DNA from: Alistipes sp.
Lineage (GTDB): Bacteria > Bacteroidota > Bacteroidia > Bacteroidales > Rikenellaceae
NCBI GenBank assembly: GCA_017465055.1
Contig: JAFTWZ010000001.1
Location: forward strand, 1 to 64,000
Direction: 5' to 3'
DNA: 64,000 nucleotides
Positions 43,985 through 53,308 of the stretch are shown piece by piece. The position numbers were made by a program, and so were the translations under genes. The notes beneath the pieces are model-generated. The model was given only the letters and a program-made list of their open reading frames with translations. It did no database searches and was not told the DNA's origin. Numbering within the stretch: the stretch's first letter is position 1; each line of letters starts with the position of its first letter.

Positions 43985-44423
43985 GATGTGGTGCATTGCA
44001 AAAGAAGATACCACGAGGATAGTACAACATAATTTGTTGTCAAAAGGGGTTAGGTTGGTCTATCGCAAAAGAGACTACCGCAGGATAGTACAACACAATT
44101 TATTGTCAAAAGGTAGTAGATACAACGCTCGGCAAAAATGCCGTCGATGGGTAGCACAACCAAATTTGTTGTCAAAAGGTAGTAGATACAACGCTCGGCA
44201 AAAATGCCGTCGATGGGTAGCACAACCACATTTGTTGTCAAAAGGGGTTAGGCTTGGTCTATCGCAAAAGAGACTACCGCAGGATAGTACAACCGAATTT
44301 GTTGTCAAAAGGTAGTAGATACAACGCTCGGCAAAAATGCCGTCGATGGGTAGTACTTGGACGTACGTCCCATTGACGGCACTTTTTGTTAGCGGCAGTA
44401 GATGCTGCCTTTTCACAACAAAT
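43985..44423. repeat. 66-bp tandem array ending in a complete E2 element
   Basis: TTGTTGTCAAAAGG recurs with CAAAAGG starting at 44041, 44107, 44173, 44239 and 44306 (66, 66, 66 and 67 bases). Two unit types alternate in the order A, A, B, B, A, B: A contains GGTCTATCGCAAAAGAGACT, B contains GTAGATACAACGCTCGGCAAA. The last B unit continues into a full E2 element (44297-44423) with ends ATTTGTTGTCAAAAGG and CCTTTTCACAACAAAT, 15 of 16 bases inverted. Frames stay open on both strands only because 66 is divisible by three. Confidence 0.85.
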
Positions 44424-45718
44424 TACTCTATGCCTACACGATCAAAGATAAAGTCTACATTCTTCAGATAGTACTCCAAAGTAAAGCAAGCATCGAGCTC
44501 CTCGCGAGTAAGCACCTCCATAACAGCAGGAGTCTCGGCCAGAAGCTCCTGGTAGTCGGCACGCTCGCTCATAGCACGCATAGCGACAGGCTGCACGGTA
44601 TCATATGCCTGCTCGCGTGAGAAGCCGCGCTCGATGAGAGCGTTCATAACGCGCTGAGCGAAGATAACCTTGCGTGTACGATAGATATTCTCCATCATAA
44701 CATCCTTGAAGACTACAAGGTTCTCGAGGATACCGCGGAAGCGATTGAGCATATAGTCAAGGAGCATAGTAGCATCGGGGAGGATGATGCGCTCGGTCGA
44801 TGAGTGCGAGATATCGCGCTCGTGCCAGAGTGCCACATTCTCGTAGAAGGCGGCCATATAACCACGCATCACACGAGCACAACCACACATATTCTCCGAC
44901 GAGATAGGGTTACGCTTGTGAGGCATAGCACTCGAGCCCTTCTGCCCCTTACCGAACGACTCCTCGACCTCGTGCACCTCGGTACGCTGAAGGTTACGAA
45001 TCTCCATAGCCATCTGCTCGATGCTCGAGGCGATGACTGCCAACGTAGCCATATAGTAGGCGTGGCGGTCGCGCTGGATGACCTGAGTAGAGATGTTTGC
45101 ACTCTCAATGCCGAGCTTCTCGCATACGTAGTCCTGGATGAATGGAGGGATATTGGCGAAGTTACCCACAGCGCCCGAAATCTTGCCTACCTCGACACCA
45201 CGTGCTGCGGTAACAAAGCGGCTGAGGTTACGCTTCATCTCCTCGTACCACAATGCCCACTTCAGGCCGAAGCAGGTGATATCGGCGTGGATGCCGTGTG
45301 TACGGCCGATGCAGGGCGTAGACTTAAACTCTATGGCGCGCTTGCGCAATACCTCGAGCATCTTCTCGATATCCTCCAGAAGAATTGAGTTTGCCTGCTT
45401 AAGGAGGTATCCGTTTGCCGTATCAACAACATCGGTGCTGGTAAGGCCATAGTGTACCCATTTACGCTCCTCGCCGAGGGTCTCGCTCACGGCACGTGTG
45501 AAGGCTACGATATCGTGGCGTGTCTGCTGCTCAATCTCGTAGATGCGGTTGATATCGAATGAGGCGCTCTTCCACAGCTTCTCGACATCCTCCTTAGGCA
45601 CTACGCCAAGCTGACTCCAGGCCTCTGAGGCCAAAATCTCGACACGCAGGTAGGCATCGAACTTATTCTGCTCGGTCCACACCTTGCGCATTATCTCTCT
45701 GCTATATCTTTCAATCAT
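44423..45718 (-). CDS. purB: Adenylosuccinate lyase
   Basis: A 431-residue fumarase/aspartase-superfamily enzyme acting twice in purine synthesis (SAICAR to AICAR; adenylosuccinate to AMP). The three conserved regions are seen: TSTDVVDT (93-100), RTHG (139-142) and the signature loop [11 protein letters not shown] (261-271) with the catalytic Ser. It is the last gene of the purine operon, 28 bases after folD, and its stop directly adjoins the E2 element. Confidence 0.96.
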   Translation of the reverse strand: MIERYSREIMRKVWTEQNKFDAYLRVEILASEAWSQLGVVPKEDVEKLWKSASFDINRIYEIEQQTRHDIVAFTRAVSETLGEERKWVHYGLTSTDVVDTANGYLLKQANSILLEDIEKMLEVLRKRAIEFKSTPCIGRTHGIHADITCFGLKWALWYEEMKRNLSRFVTAARGVEVGKISGAVGNFANIPPFIQDYVCEKLGIESANISTQVIQRDRHAYYMATLAVIASSIEQMAMEIRNLQRTEVHEVEESFGKGQKGSSAMPHKRNPISSENMCGCARVMRGYMAAFYENVALWHERDISHSSTERIILPDATMLLDYMLNRFRGILENLVVFKDVMMENIYRTRKVIFAQRVMNALIERGFSREQAYDTVQPVAMRAMSERADYQELLAETPAVMEVLTREELDACFTLEYYLKNVDFIFDRVGIE

Positions 45719-45746
45719 AAGGCAGGTTAGTTAGGTTATGTTTATA

Positions 45747-46598
45747 CTATTTACTCATTCTGTTGATATATGCCTCTACGGTATTCTCCATAAGGCAGGT
45801 GATGGTCATAGGGCCTACGCCTCCAGGGACAGGAGTGATGGCGGCAGCAACGTGCTGAGCCTCCTCGAAGTCGACATCGCCACATAGCTTACCACTTCGT
45901 GTATCGCGATTTACGCCCACGTCGATGACCACAGCACCAGGCTTAATCATATCGGCAGTGACAAAGCGCTCGCGACCTATGGCAACGACCAATATATCGG
46001 CGCGGCGAGCTATCTTGTCGAGATTCTTAGTCTTAGAGTGTGCCACGGTCACCGTAGCATTAGCATCCAAGAGGAGCTTAGCCACTGGCTGGCCCACGAT
46101 GTTGCTACGGCCGATAACTACAGCCTCCTTACCAGCAATATCTACGCCTGCGAAGTGCAACAACTTAATGATACCCTTAGGTGTACAGGGGAGCATACAG
46201 GGCTGCTTAAGCCATAGTTTAGCGACATTCATAGGGTGGAACGCATCGACATCCTTTTCAGGCGAGATGGCTGCGATAACCTTATTCTCGTTTATATGCT
46301 TAGGCAGAGGTAGCTGCACGAGGATGCCATCGACATCGTCGTCGTGATTGAGATGGTCGACAATCTCCAGAAGCTCAGCCTCCGAGATAGTGGCCTCGCG
46401 GCGTATGGTAACGTTGCGTATGCCCACCTCTGTGGCCGCCTTAGCCTTGCCCGTAACATACGAGACACTGCCTGGGTCGTCGCCGACAAGGACAACCGCA
46501 AGATTTGGCGTACGGCCATACTGCTCAGCAAGAACGCCTACGCGCACCTTGAGAGCCTCCTTGATAGATACTGATAAATCTTTACCTTTTATAATCAT
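45747..46598 (-). CDS. folD: Methylenetetrahydrofolate dehydrogenase/cyclohydrolase
   Basis: A 283-residue bifunctional FolD that makes 10-formyl-tetrahydrofolate, the one-carbon donor of PurN and PurH. Y47-x3-K51 (SYVTGK) is the catalytic pair; VQLPLPKHI, VVIGRSNIVGQPVA and PGGVGPMTI are the family signatures. Its place in the purine operon fits the donor demand of the pathway. 21 bases after purD. Confidence 0.96.
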   Translation of the reverse strand: MIIKGKDLSVSIKEALKVRVGVLAEQYGRTPNLAVVLVGDDPGSVSYVTGKAKAATEVGIRNVTIRREATISEAELLEIVDHLNHDDDVDGILVQLPLPKHINENKVIAAISPEKDVDAFHPMNVAKLWLKQPCMLPCTPKGIIKLLHFAGVDIAGKEAVVIGRSNIVGQPVAKLLLDANATVTVAHSKTKNLDKIARRADILVVAIGRERFVTADMIKPGAVVIDVGVNRDTRSGKLCGDVDFEEAQHVAAAITPVPGGVGPMTITCLMENTVEAYINRMSK

Positions 46599-46619
46599 AG
46601 TTTCACATTTTAATTAATA

Positions 46620-47864
46620 TTAACGGAATGCTTTATTACCTATATCGGTACGGTGAAACAGGCTGTCGCACTCTATCTTAGCGATATCGGCACGCGCCTT
46701 ACGCTGTGCCTCCTCGAGCGTGGGTGCCGAGGCCACGACGATCATCACACGACCGCCAGACGTGACCAACTCACCCTCGCGCATAGCCGTACCCATATGG
46801 TATATCTTCGACTCAACACTCTCTGTGCCACGAATAGCAAAGCCCTTGTCGTAGCTACCAGGATAGCCCTTCGACGCAAGTACTATGCCCAACGTAGCCA
46901 CGTCGTACCACTCAGTCGTAGGCTGCTCGCCCATTGCTACGGCCATAAATGCGTCAACAGCATCGCTCTTAAGGCGTGGCAACACAACCTCGGTCTCGGG
47001 ATCGCCGAAACGAGCGTTGAACTCTATAACCTTGATCCCCTGAGGCGTCTTCATAAGACCACCATAGAGGACTCCCGTAAATGGCACACCCTCGGCCACC
47101 ATAGCATCGGCTACGCGCTGCATAACGTGCGACATAGCATAGGCGTGGTCCTCGTCGGTGATAAATGGCAACTCGGTATAGGCGCCCATACCACCAGTAT
47201 TTGGGCCCTCGTCATTGTCGTAGGCACGCTTATGATCCTGAGCTACGGGCATAGGAGAGATTTTATCTCCTGCGACAAAGCACATAAGCGAGAACTCCTC
47301 ACCAGTGAGGAACTCCTCAATAACCACGCGTCCCTGGCCAAACTTAGTGTCGAGGAGCATATCGCGAAGCGTAGCCTCGGCCTCCTCCATCGTCGTAGCT
47401 ATAACTACACCCTTGCCCGCTGCCAGACCGTCGTACTTAAGCACCGTAGGTAGTGAGCCCTTACGCACATATGCCAGTGCCTCGTCGTAGTCCGAGAAGG
47501 TTGCATAGTCGGCCGTAGGCACGTCATACTTCTTCATCAGACGCTTTGCGAAGTCCTTGCTCGACTCTATCTCTGTTGCGGCCTTCGTAGGGCCAAATAT
47601 CTTGAGTCCTGCCTCGCGGAAGGCATCTACGACACCTACGGCTAGCGATGCCTCGGGGCCTACCACCGTAAGGTCGATACTCTGCTCTTTGGCAAAGGCG
47701 AGAAGCGACTCGACATCTGTATCCTTGATAGCTACACACTCAGCGAGTTGGGCGATACCAGCGTTGCCTGGTGCAGCGTATATCTTTGTGGCCTTAGGCG
47801 ATCGAGCAATAGCCTCGACAATAGCGTGCTCGCGACCACCTGAGCCTATAACTAATACTTTCAT
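46620..47864 (-). CDS. purD: Phosphoribosylamine-glycine ligase (GAR synthetase)
   Basis: A 414-residue ATP-grasp ligase joining glycine to phosphoribosylamine. MKVLVIGSGGREHA is the typical beginning; ATP-grasp parts include YDGLAAGKGVVIA, GEEFSLMCFVAGD and FNARFGDPETEVVLPR. The ATG at 47864 is preferred to an upstream TTG. Between purH and purD is a gap of about 130 bases with E1-like traces, the largest gap in the operon. Confidence 0.96.
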   Translation of the reverse strand: MKVLVIGSGGREHAIVEAIARSPKATKIYAAPGNAGIAQLAECVAIKDTDVESLLAFAKEQSIDLTVVGPEASLAVGVVDAFREAGLKIFGPTKAATEIESSKDFAKRLMKKYDVPTADYATFSDYDEALAYVRKGSLPTVLKYDGLAAGKGVVIATTMEEAEATLRDMLLDTKFGQGRVVIEEFLTGEEFSLMCFVAGDKISPMPVAQDHKRAYDNDEGPNTGGMGAYTELPFITDEDHAYAMSHVMQRVADAMVAEGVPFTGVLYGGLMKTPQGIKVIEFNARFGDPETEVVLPRLKSDAVDAFMAVAMGEQPTTEWYDVATLGIVLASKGYPGSYDKGFAIRGTESVESKIYHMGTAMREGELVTSGGRVMIVVASAPTLEEAQRKARADIAKIECDSLFHRTDIGNKAFR

Positions 47865-47879
47865 ATTCAATTAGCAATT

Positions 47880-47990
47880 ATAAGGAGGTTAGATTCGAAT
47901 ATCTATCGCAGACTAAAAATGCCAAGTTTACTCGAGGTAAATGAGCATTTGTAGATAAGCGAAGTTTCGAAGATAGCCTCTTATCACAAT
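47880..47990. repeat. Decayed E1-like trace between purH and purD
   Basis: AAGTTTACTCGAGGTAAATGAGCATTT resembles the E1 interior (AGTTTACT....GTAAATGAGCATTTT), flanked by GGAGGTTAGA and AGCCTCTTATC, which resemble the E1 ends. Degenerate; it interrupts the operon without separating it clearly. Confidence 0.45.
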
Positions 47991-47993
47991 AAA

Positions 47994-49523
47994 TTAATGC
48001 TTAAAGTGACGCATACCAGTCACCAACATCGTCATACCAAACTCATTGGCTCGCTTCACCGAGTCCTCATCACGCACCGAGCCACCAGGCTGAACAAGAG
48101 CAGTAACACCATACTGCTCGGCGAGGGTTACGGTATCGTCGAATGGGAAGAAGCCGTCTGATGCCAATACAAGACCAGAGGTAAAGCCTGCAGCCTTAGC
48201 CTGCTTAAGGGCTATCTCTGCCGAGCCTACTCGGTTCATCTGTCCTGCACCCACGCCCACAGTGTGACCATCCTTAACGGCTACAATAGCGTTTGACTTA
48301 ACGTGCTTAACGATACGCCAGCCGAAGTTCATATCCTCAAGCTCCTTTGCCGTAGGCTTGCGATCGGTAACACACATATCGGCAACAACCTCCTTAGTCT
48401 CGGTGTCGAGCTGCTGCACGAGAAGACCGCCATTTACCGATACATACTGAGTCTGAGGCTTAGAGAGCTCGCCCATATCAACCTCGAGCAGGCGAAGGTT
48501 CTTCTTAGTGCAGAGCACCTCGAGAGCCTCGGGAGTAAACGATGGCGCCATAATAATCTCGAGGAAGATAGGCTTCATAAGCTCAGCAACCTCCTTAGTA
48601 ACCTCGCGGTTAAAAGCTACAATACCGCCAAAAATGCTAACCTTATCAGCCTCGTAAGCCTTAGTCCACGCCTCGACGATATCGGCGCCAATGGCAGCAC
48701 CACAAGGGTTCATATGCTTAAGACCCACCGCAAAAGGCTCACTAAACTCACGCACGAAGTTAAGCGCGGCATTAGCATCCTGAATGTTATTGTACGACAT
48801 CTCCTTACCGTTAAGCTGACGCGCCGTAGCCAACGAATATGGCACACGTTCCTCCGAGGCGTAGAACTTAGCCGTCTGATGAGGATTCTCACCATAGCGA
48901 AGGCTCTGCACGAGGTCAAACGATGCGAAGAGCTTCTCGTTAAGCTCCGCAGCGCGACGCATATATGTGGCGATGCACATATCATACTCCGCAGTGTGGG
49001 TATATGCCTTAGCCGACAACTCAAGACGTGTCTTAGCTGTAGTATTACCCGTCTCTTCTATCTCCGAAATGATGCGATTGTAGTCCTCAGGGTCACATAC
49101 TACGGTTACATCGCGGTAGTTCTTAGCTGCAGAACGTAGCATCGAAGGACCACCGATATCGATATTCTCTATAGCATCCTCCATCTTCACATCGGGCTTA
49201 GCGATAGTCTGACGGAAGGGGTATAGATTGACACATACCATATCTATAAATTCGATGCTATTATCGCGTAGTGCCTTAAGGTGGCTCTCGTCGTCGCGGC
49301 GAGCCAAAAGGCCACCGTGAACCTTAGGATGGAGCGTCTTAACACGTCCATCGCATATCTCGGGAAAGCCCGTAACCTCGCTGATACCGATAGTAGACAC
49401 TCCGCTATCCTCCAATAGTTTCTGAGTACCTCCCGTGGCAATAATCTCCCATCCTAAGCGACGCAGATTCTGGCAGAACTCCACGACACCACGCTTGTCG
49501 CTAACACTTACTAATGCTCGCAT
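47994..49523 (-). CDS. purH: Bifunctional AICAR transformylase/IMP cyclohydrolase
   Basis: A 509-residue enzyme for the last two steps to IMP. The N-terminal MGS-like cyclohydrolase domain (ALVSVSDKRGVVEF at residues 3-16, VKTLHPKVHGG, LYPF) is followed by the AICARFT domain with LKHMNPCGAA and, near the end, DGFFPFDDTVT and QPGGSVRDED. Complete in length. Three bases separate it from purN upstream. Confidence 0.97.
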   Translation of the reverse strand: MRALVSVSDKRGVVEFCQNLRRLGWEIIATGGTQKLLEDSGVSTIGISEVTGFPEICDGRVKTLHPKVHGGLLARRDDESHLKALRDNSIEFIDMVCVNLYPFRQTIAKPDVKMEDAIENIDIGGPSMLRSAAKNYRDVTVVCDPEDYNRIISEIEETGNTTAKTRLELSAKAYTHTAEYDMCIATYMRRAAELNEKLFASFDLVQSLRYGENPHQTAKFYASEERVPYSLATARQLNGKEMSYNNIQDANAALNFVREFSEPFAVGLKHMNPCGAAIGADIVEAWTKAYEADKVSIFGGIVAFNREVTKEVAELMKPIFLEIIMAPSFTPEALEVLCTKKNLRLLEVDMGELSKPQTQYVSVNGGLLVQQLDTETKEVVADMCVTDRKPTAKELEDMNFGWRIVKHVKSNAIVAVKDGHTVGVGAGQMNRVGSAEIALKQAKAAGFTSGLVLASDGFFPFDDTVTLAEQYGVTALVQPGGSVRDEDSVKRANEFGMTMLVTGMRHFKH

Positions 49524-49526
49524 ATC

Positions 49527-50102
49527 TTAAAATTTCTTGTTTATCAGTTTATTAATAGTCTTTACATAGAGGTTATGCTCTATCTTGTGGATTAGGTTTG
49601 TAAGCTCCTCGATATCGCTACCCTCATAGACGACAGCCCCCTGGTCGATGATACGGCCGCCATCGAGCGTCTCATCGACAAAATGAGTGGTGACACCGAA
49701 AATCTTGACGCCATAGTCCACAGCATCCTGAATGGCGTGTGCACCCTTGAACGAAGGGAGCAACGATGGGTGGATGTTGACAATGCGCTGCTCGAAGCTA
49801 CGCAAGAGCACTGGACCGACGATGCGCATATAACCAGCCAAGCATATGTAGTCTACCTTACGCTCCTCGAGCATATGCACAAGCAGGGTCTCATACGCCG
49901 CCTTAGACTCATAATCCTTTGGATTGAACGCAAAGCTCTCCGTAGCGAAACGCTTAGCACGCTCAAGAACCTTAGCCCCAGGCTTATCGCAGACCAGAAG
50001 CACAATCTCGGCATCCAACCTACCATCGCGGCAAGCCTCAGCAATAGCCTCATAGTTGCTGCCACTGCCACTTGCAAAAACCGCCAAACGACACTTCTTC
50101 AT
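49527..50102 (-). CDS. purN: GAR transformylase, folate-dependent
   Basis: A 191-residue formyltransferase using 10-formyl-THF. SGSGSN near residue 12, the catalytic set in VNIHPSLLPSFKGAHA (N, H) and THFVDETLDGG (D) are present. Folate dependence matches folD in the same operon. 26 bases after purM. Confidence 0.95.
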   Translation of the reverse strand: MKKCRLAVFASGSGSNYEAIAEACRDGRLDAEIVLLVCDKPGAKVLERAKRFATESFAFNPKDYESKAAYETLLVHMLEERKVDYICLAGYMRIVGPVLLRSFEQRIVNIHPSLLPSFKGAHAIQDAVDYGVKIFGVTTHFVDETLDGGRIIDQGAVVYEGSDIEELTNLIHKIEHNLYVKTINKLINKKF

Positions 50103-50128
50103 AACTAACGTACCGTTATATTACACGA

Positions 50129-51157
50129 TTAGAGAATTGTCACGCCCTCGCCCTCGATAACGCGGCCAATAATAGATGCACGCTCGCCACACTCCTCCAA
50201 TATAGCCACAGCCTTAGCAGCATCAGCCTCGGGAAGTGCGATGACCATACCTACACCCATATTGAAGATGTTGAACATCTCGCGGTGGCCAATCTTGCCA
50301 TACTTCTCCAAAAGGCGGAATACGGGGAGAATCTCCCAGCTACCCTCCTTGACCTCGACACCCTGGCCCTCCTTGAGGATACGTGGGATATTCTCATCAA
50401 AGCCACCACCTGTGATATGGCTGATGCCGTGAACGTCGCACTCGGCGATAACCTTAAGCACCTGCTTAACGTAGATACGTGTAGGCGTAAGAAGCACCTC
50501 GCCAAGCTTGCGACCCTCAATCTCGGGATAGCTTTCGTCGAGCTTAAGGTTATTATCTGCAACAACCTTACGTACAAGGCTAAAACCGTTAGAGTGCACA
50601 CCGCTTGAAGCGATACCTACAAGCACGTCACCAACCTTAACACGCTCACCAGCATCGATAAGTTTCGAGCGCTCAACAACGCCTACCGTAAAGCCTGCGA
50701 TATCGTACTCGCCCTCCTGATACATACCTGGCATCTCAGCAGTCTCGCCACCTACAAGAGCACAGCCAGCCTGACGGCAACCCTCTGCAACACCTGCAAC
50801 AATAGCCTCGACCTTAGCAGGCTCGTTGTGACCTACGGCAACGTAGTCGAGAAATACCAAAGGCTCAGCGCCCTGGGCCAAGACGTCGTTAACGCACATA
50901 GCCACAGCATCGATACCGATAGTATCGTGCTTATCCATCTCGAAGGCGAGCTTGAGCTTAGTACCAACGCCGTCGGTACCACTTACAAGTACTGGCTCCT
51001 TGATATTGAGCTCTGCGAGGTTGAACATACCGCCGAAAGCACCGATGTTACCCATCGAGCCACGACGCTTAGTTGATGATACGTGCGACTTAATACGTCG
51101 TACTACTTCGTAACCGGCCTCAAGGTTTACACCGGCCTCTTCATAACTCTTTGCCAT
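50129..51157 (-). CDS. purM: AIR synthetase
   Basis: A 342-residue enzyme closing the imidazole ring (FGAM to AIR). [14 protein letters not shown], the dimer-interface ATP-binding segment [11 protein letters not shown] and [16 protein letters not shown] are characteristic. It belongs to the same structural superfamily as the central part of PurL. 15 bases after purF. Confidence 0.96.
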   Translation of the reverse strand: MAKSYEEAGVNLEAGYEVVRRIKSHVSSTKRRGSMGNIGAFGGMFNLAELNIKEPVLVSGTDGVGTKLKLAFEMDKHDTIGIDAVAMCVNDVLAQGAEPLVFLDYVAVGHNEPAKVEAIVAGVAEGCRQAGCALVGGETAEMPGMYQEGEYDIAGFTVGVVERSKLIDAGERVKVGDVLVGIASSGVHSNGFSLVRKVVADNNLKLDESYPEIEGRKLGEVLLTPTRIYVKQVLKVIAECDVHGISHITGGGFDENIPRILKEGQGVEVKEGSWEILPVFRLLEKYGKIGHREMFNIFNMGVGMVIALPEADAAKAVAILEECGERASIIGRVIEGEGVTIL

Positions 51158-51172
51158 ATATATCTATGTTTT

Positions 51173-52576
51173 TTATTTATTACTCAACTTATTATCATAC
51201 AACGATGTTGGATAGCAGCCATTAAAGCAGGCCATACACAACTCCGAGCGGCCACCAGCCTTAAGCAGCGACTCCTCGGAGAGGAACTCCAGTGAATCGG
51301 CCTCGATAGCTCGGCACGCCTCCTCGCGGCTCATACGCGCACACAGCAACTCCTCGCGCTTCGACATATCGATGCCGTAGAAGCAGGGGTTGGTGATGGC
51401 TGGACTGGCGATGCGCACGTGTACCTCGGTAGCACCAGCCTCCTTAAGCAGACGGACAATACGTAGCGACGTTGTACCTCGCACGATAGAGTCGTCTATA
51501 AGCACTACCGACTTACCTTTGACCAACGAACGCACTGCCGAGAGCTTCATACGCACACCCTTCTCGCGCATCTCCTGCGATGGCTGGATAAAGGTACGAG
51601 CGATATACTTATTTTTAATAAGACCCATCTCGTAGGGTATACCACTGGCCTCGGAGTAGCCAATAGCCGCACTTATGCTCGAGTCGGGCACGCCAATAAC
51701 CACATCGGCCTTGATGGGCGACTGTTCGTATAGGTAGCGACCAGAGAGCTTACGAAAAGCGTGAACGTTGCATCCCTCGATATCGCTATCGGGGCGAGCA
51801 AAGTAGATATACTCCATAGCGCACATAAGGTGACGTTGGTAGAGCGAGTAGTAGTTCGAGCGTATGCCGTGGTGGTCGATTGTAACCACCTCGCCAGGCT
51901 CGATGTCGCGGATAAACTCTGCTCCTATAATATCGAAGGCGCAAGTCTCCGAGCTGATAACATATCCATCGCCGAGCTTAGCGATAGACAACGGTCTTAG
52001 TCCGTGCTTATCGCGGCAGGCATAGATACGGTTCTTGGTCATAATGAGGAAGGCAAAGGCTCCCTCGAGCATATTGAGCGCCTCGATGATGTTATCGATA
52101 CGGTTGCGCTCGCTCTTCTCCTTTTTGATAAGGTGGGCAAGAAGCTCACTGTCACTCGACGAGTGGAAGAGACTGCCACGCACCTCAAGATAGTGAGCAA
52201 GCTCCTTAGAGTTTACGAGGTTACCATTATGCGCCAGTGCGAAGTCGCCCGTATAGTGGTTAAACGAGAAGGGCTGCACGTTGTTTGCGCCACCGCCACC
52301 CGTTGTAGAGTAGCGCACGTGGCCAATGGCTATACGACCCTTCAAGCGCGAGAGTTTCTGCTGGTTGAAGACCTCGGTAACAAGGCCTTCGCCCTTGACC
52401 GTATTGAGTTTATCGCCATCGAAGGCCGAGATACCACAAGCCTCCTGACCACGATGCTGCAGGGCGTGCAGGCCGTAGTAGGCAAGGTTTGGAGCATCAT
52501 CAACACCAAAGATACCAAACACACCGCACTCCTCGTGCAGGTCATCGCCATATATATCTAATGAATCCTTAAGCAT
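51173..52576 (-). CDS. purF: Amidophosphoribosyltransferase
   Basis: A 467-residue enzyme for the first committed step. The N-terminal residues precede EECGVFGIFG; in this type the propeptide is removed and the Cys (C17 here) becomes the glutaminase nucleophile. The PRPP motif VVLIDDSIVRGTTS is intact. C-terminal cysteines (CMACFNGCYPT) and one near CFYGIDM fit the Fe-S cluster of the Bacillus-type enzyme. 10 bases after purC. Confidence 0.96.
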   Translation of the reverse strand: MLKDSLDIYGDDLHEECGVFGIFGVDDAPNLAYYGLHALQHRGQEACGISAFDGDKLNTVKGEGLVTEVFNQQKLSRLKGRIAIGHVRYSTTGGGGANNVQPFSFNHYTGDFALAHNGNLVNSKELAHYLEVRGSLFHSSSDSELLAHLIKKEKSERNRIDNIIEALNMLEGAFAFLIMTKNRIYACRDKHGLRPLSIAKLGDGYVISSETCAFDIIGAEFIRDIEPGEVVTIDHHGIRSNYYSLYQRHLMCAMEYIYFARPDSDIEGCNVHAFRKLSGRYLYEQSPIKADVVIGVPDSSISAAIGYSEASGIPYEMGLIKNKYIARTFIQPSQEMREKGVRMKLSAVRSLVKGKSVVLIDDSIVRGTTSLRIVRLLKEAGATEVHVRIASPAITNPCFYGIDMSKREELLCARMSREEACRAIEADSLEFLSEESLLKAGGRSELCMACFNGCYPTSLYDNKLSNK

Positions 52577-52586
52577 ACTTACCTAT

Positions 52587-53306
52587 TTATTTATTAAGTG
52601 CGTTACAGATGCGGTGAGCAACCTCCTGATATGTCTCTCCTACGCGGCCTAAATCGCGGCGGAAACGATCCTTATCCATACGTTCGCCCGTCTCGGCATC
52701 CCAGATACGGCAGGTGTCGGGCGTAAGCTCATCGGCAAGGACCAGAGCACCGTCAGTTGCTCGTCCAAACTCAATTTTAAAGTCTACAAGCCTGATACCC
52801 ACGCTCGCATATAGCTCCGTAAGCAGTTTGTTGACGCGTGCAGAGATTTCGTATATCTTAACAAGCTCCTCGTAGGTAGCTATGCCTAAGGCTACTGCGT
52901 GATGGTCATTAATAAGCGGATCACCCAACTCCTCATCCTTGAGACAGAGGTCAAAAATCGTATTTTCAGGGATAACACCCTCTTCAATACCAAGACGTCG
53001 GGCCATAGAGCCTGCAATAATATTACGCACGATAACCTCGAAGGGCATATGTTCTACCACCTTACACAACTGCGAGGTCTGGTCAACCTGCTCAACGAAG
53101 TGTGTATCAACACCATTAGCATTTAGGAATGCCAATATCTGTGAAGATATCGTGCAGTTCATCTTGCCCTTATTCTCAATCTTAGCACGCTTGATATTGT
53201 AGAATGCCGTAGCATCGTCCTTGAAGCGTACGACTACACGCTCGGCACTATCGGTGGCATATATCAGCTTGCTCTTACCCTCGTAAAGCAATTCCAACTG
53301 TTTCAT
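52587..53306 (-). CDS. purC: SAICAR synthetase
   Basis: A 239-residue enzyme adding aspartate to CAIR. YEGKSKLIYAT near the N-terminus, VIVRNIIAGS (about 94-103) and LVDFKIEFGR are the family signatures. It starts two bases after the purL stop, so translation is likely coupled. Confidence 0.96.
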   Translation of the reverse strand: MKQLELLYEGKSKLIYATDSAERVVVRFKDDATAFYNIKRAKIENKGKMNCTISSQILAFLNANGVDTHFVEQVDQTSQLCKVVEHMPFEVIVRNIIAGSMARRLGIEEGVIPENTIFDLCLKDEELGDPLINDHHAVALGIATYEELVKIYEISARVNKLLTELYASVGIRLVDFKIEFGRATDGALVLADELTPDTCRIWDAETGERMDKDRFRRDLGRVGETYQEVAHRICNALNK

Positions 53307-53308
53307 AG

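Noticed and set aside
43986..44416. Overlapping open frames of about 110 codons on both strands in the repeat array
   Set aside because: They remain open only because the repeat unit is 66 bases, and both strands are open together; the sequence is explained as a tandem repeat of an E2 end.
46653..49139. Long plus-strand frames opposite purD and purH
   Set aside because: Shadows of conserved enzymes; no family content.
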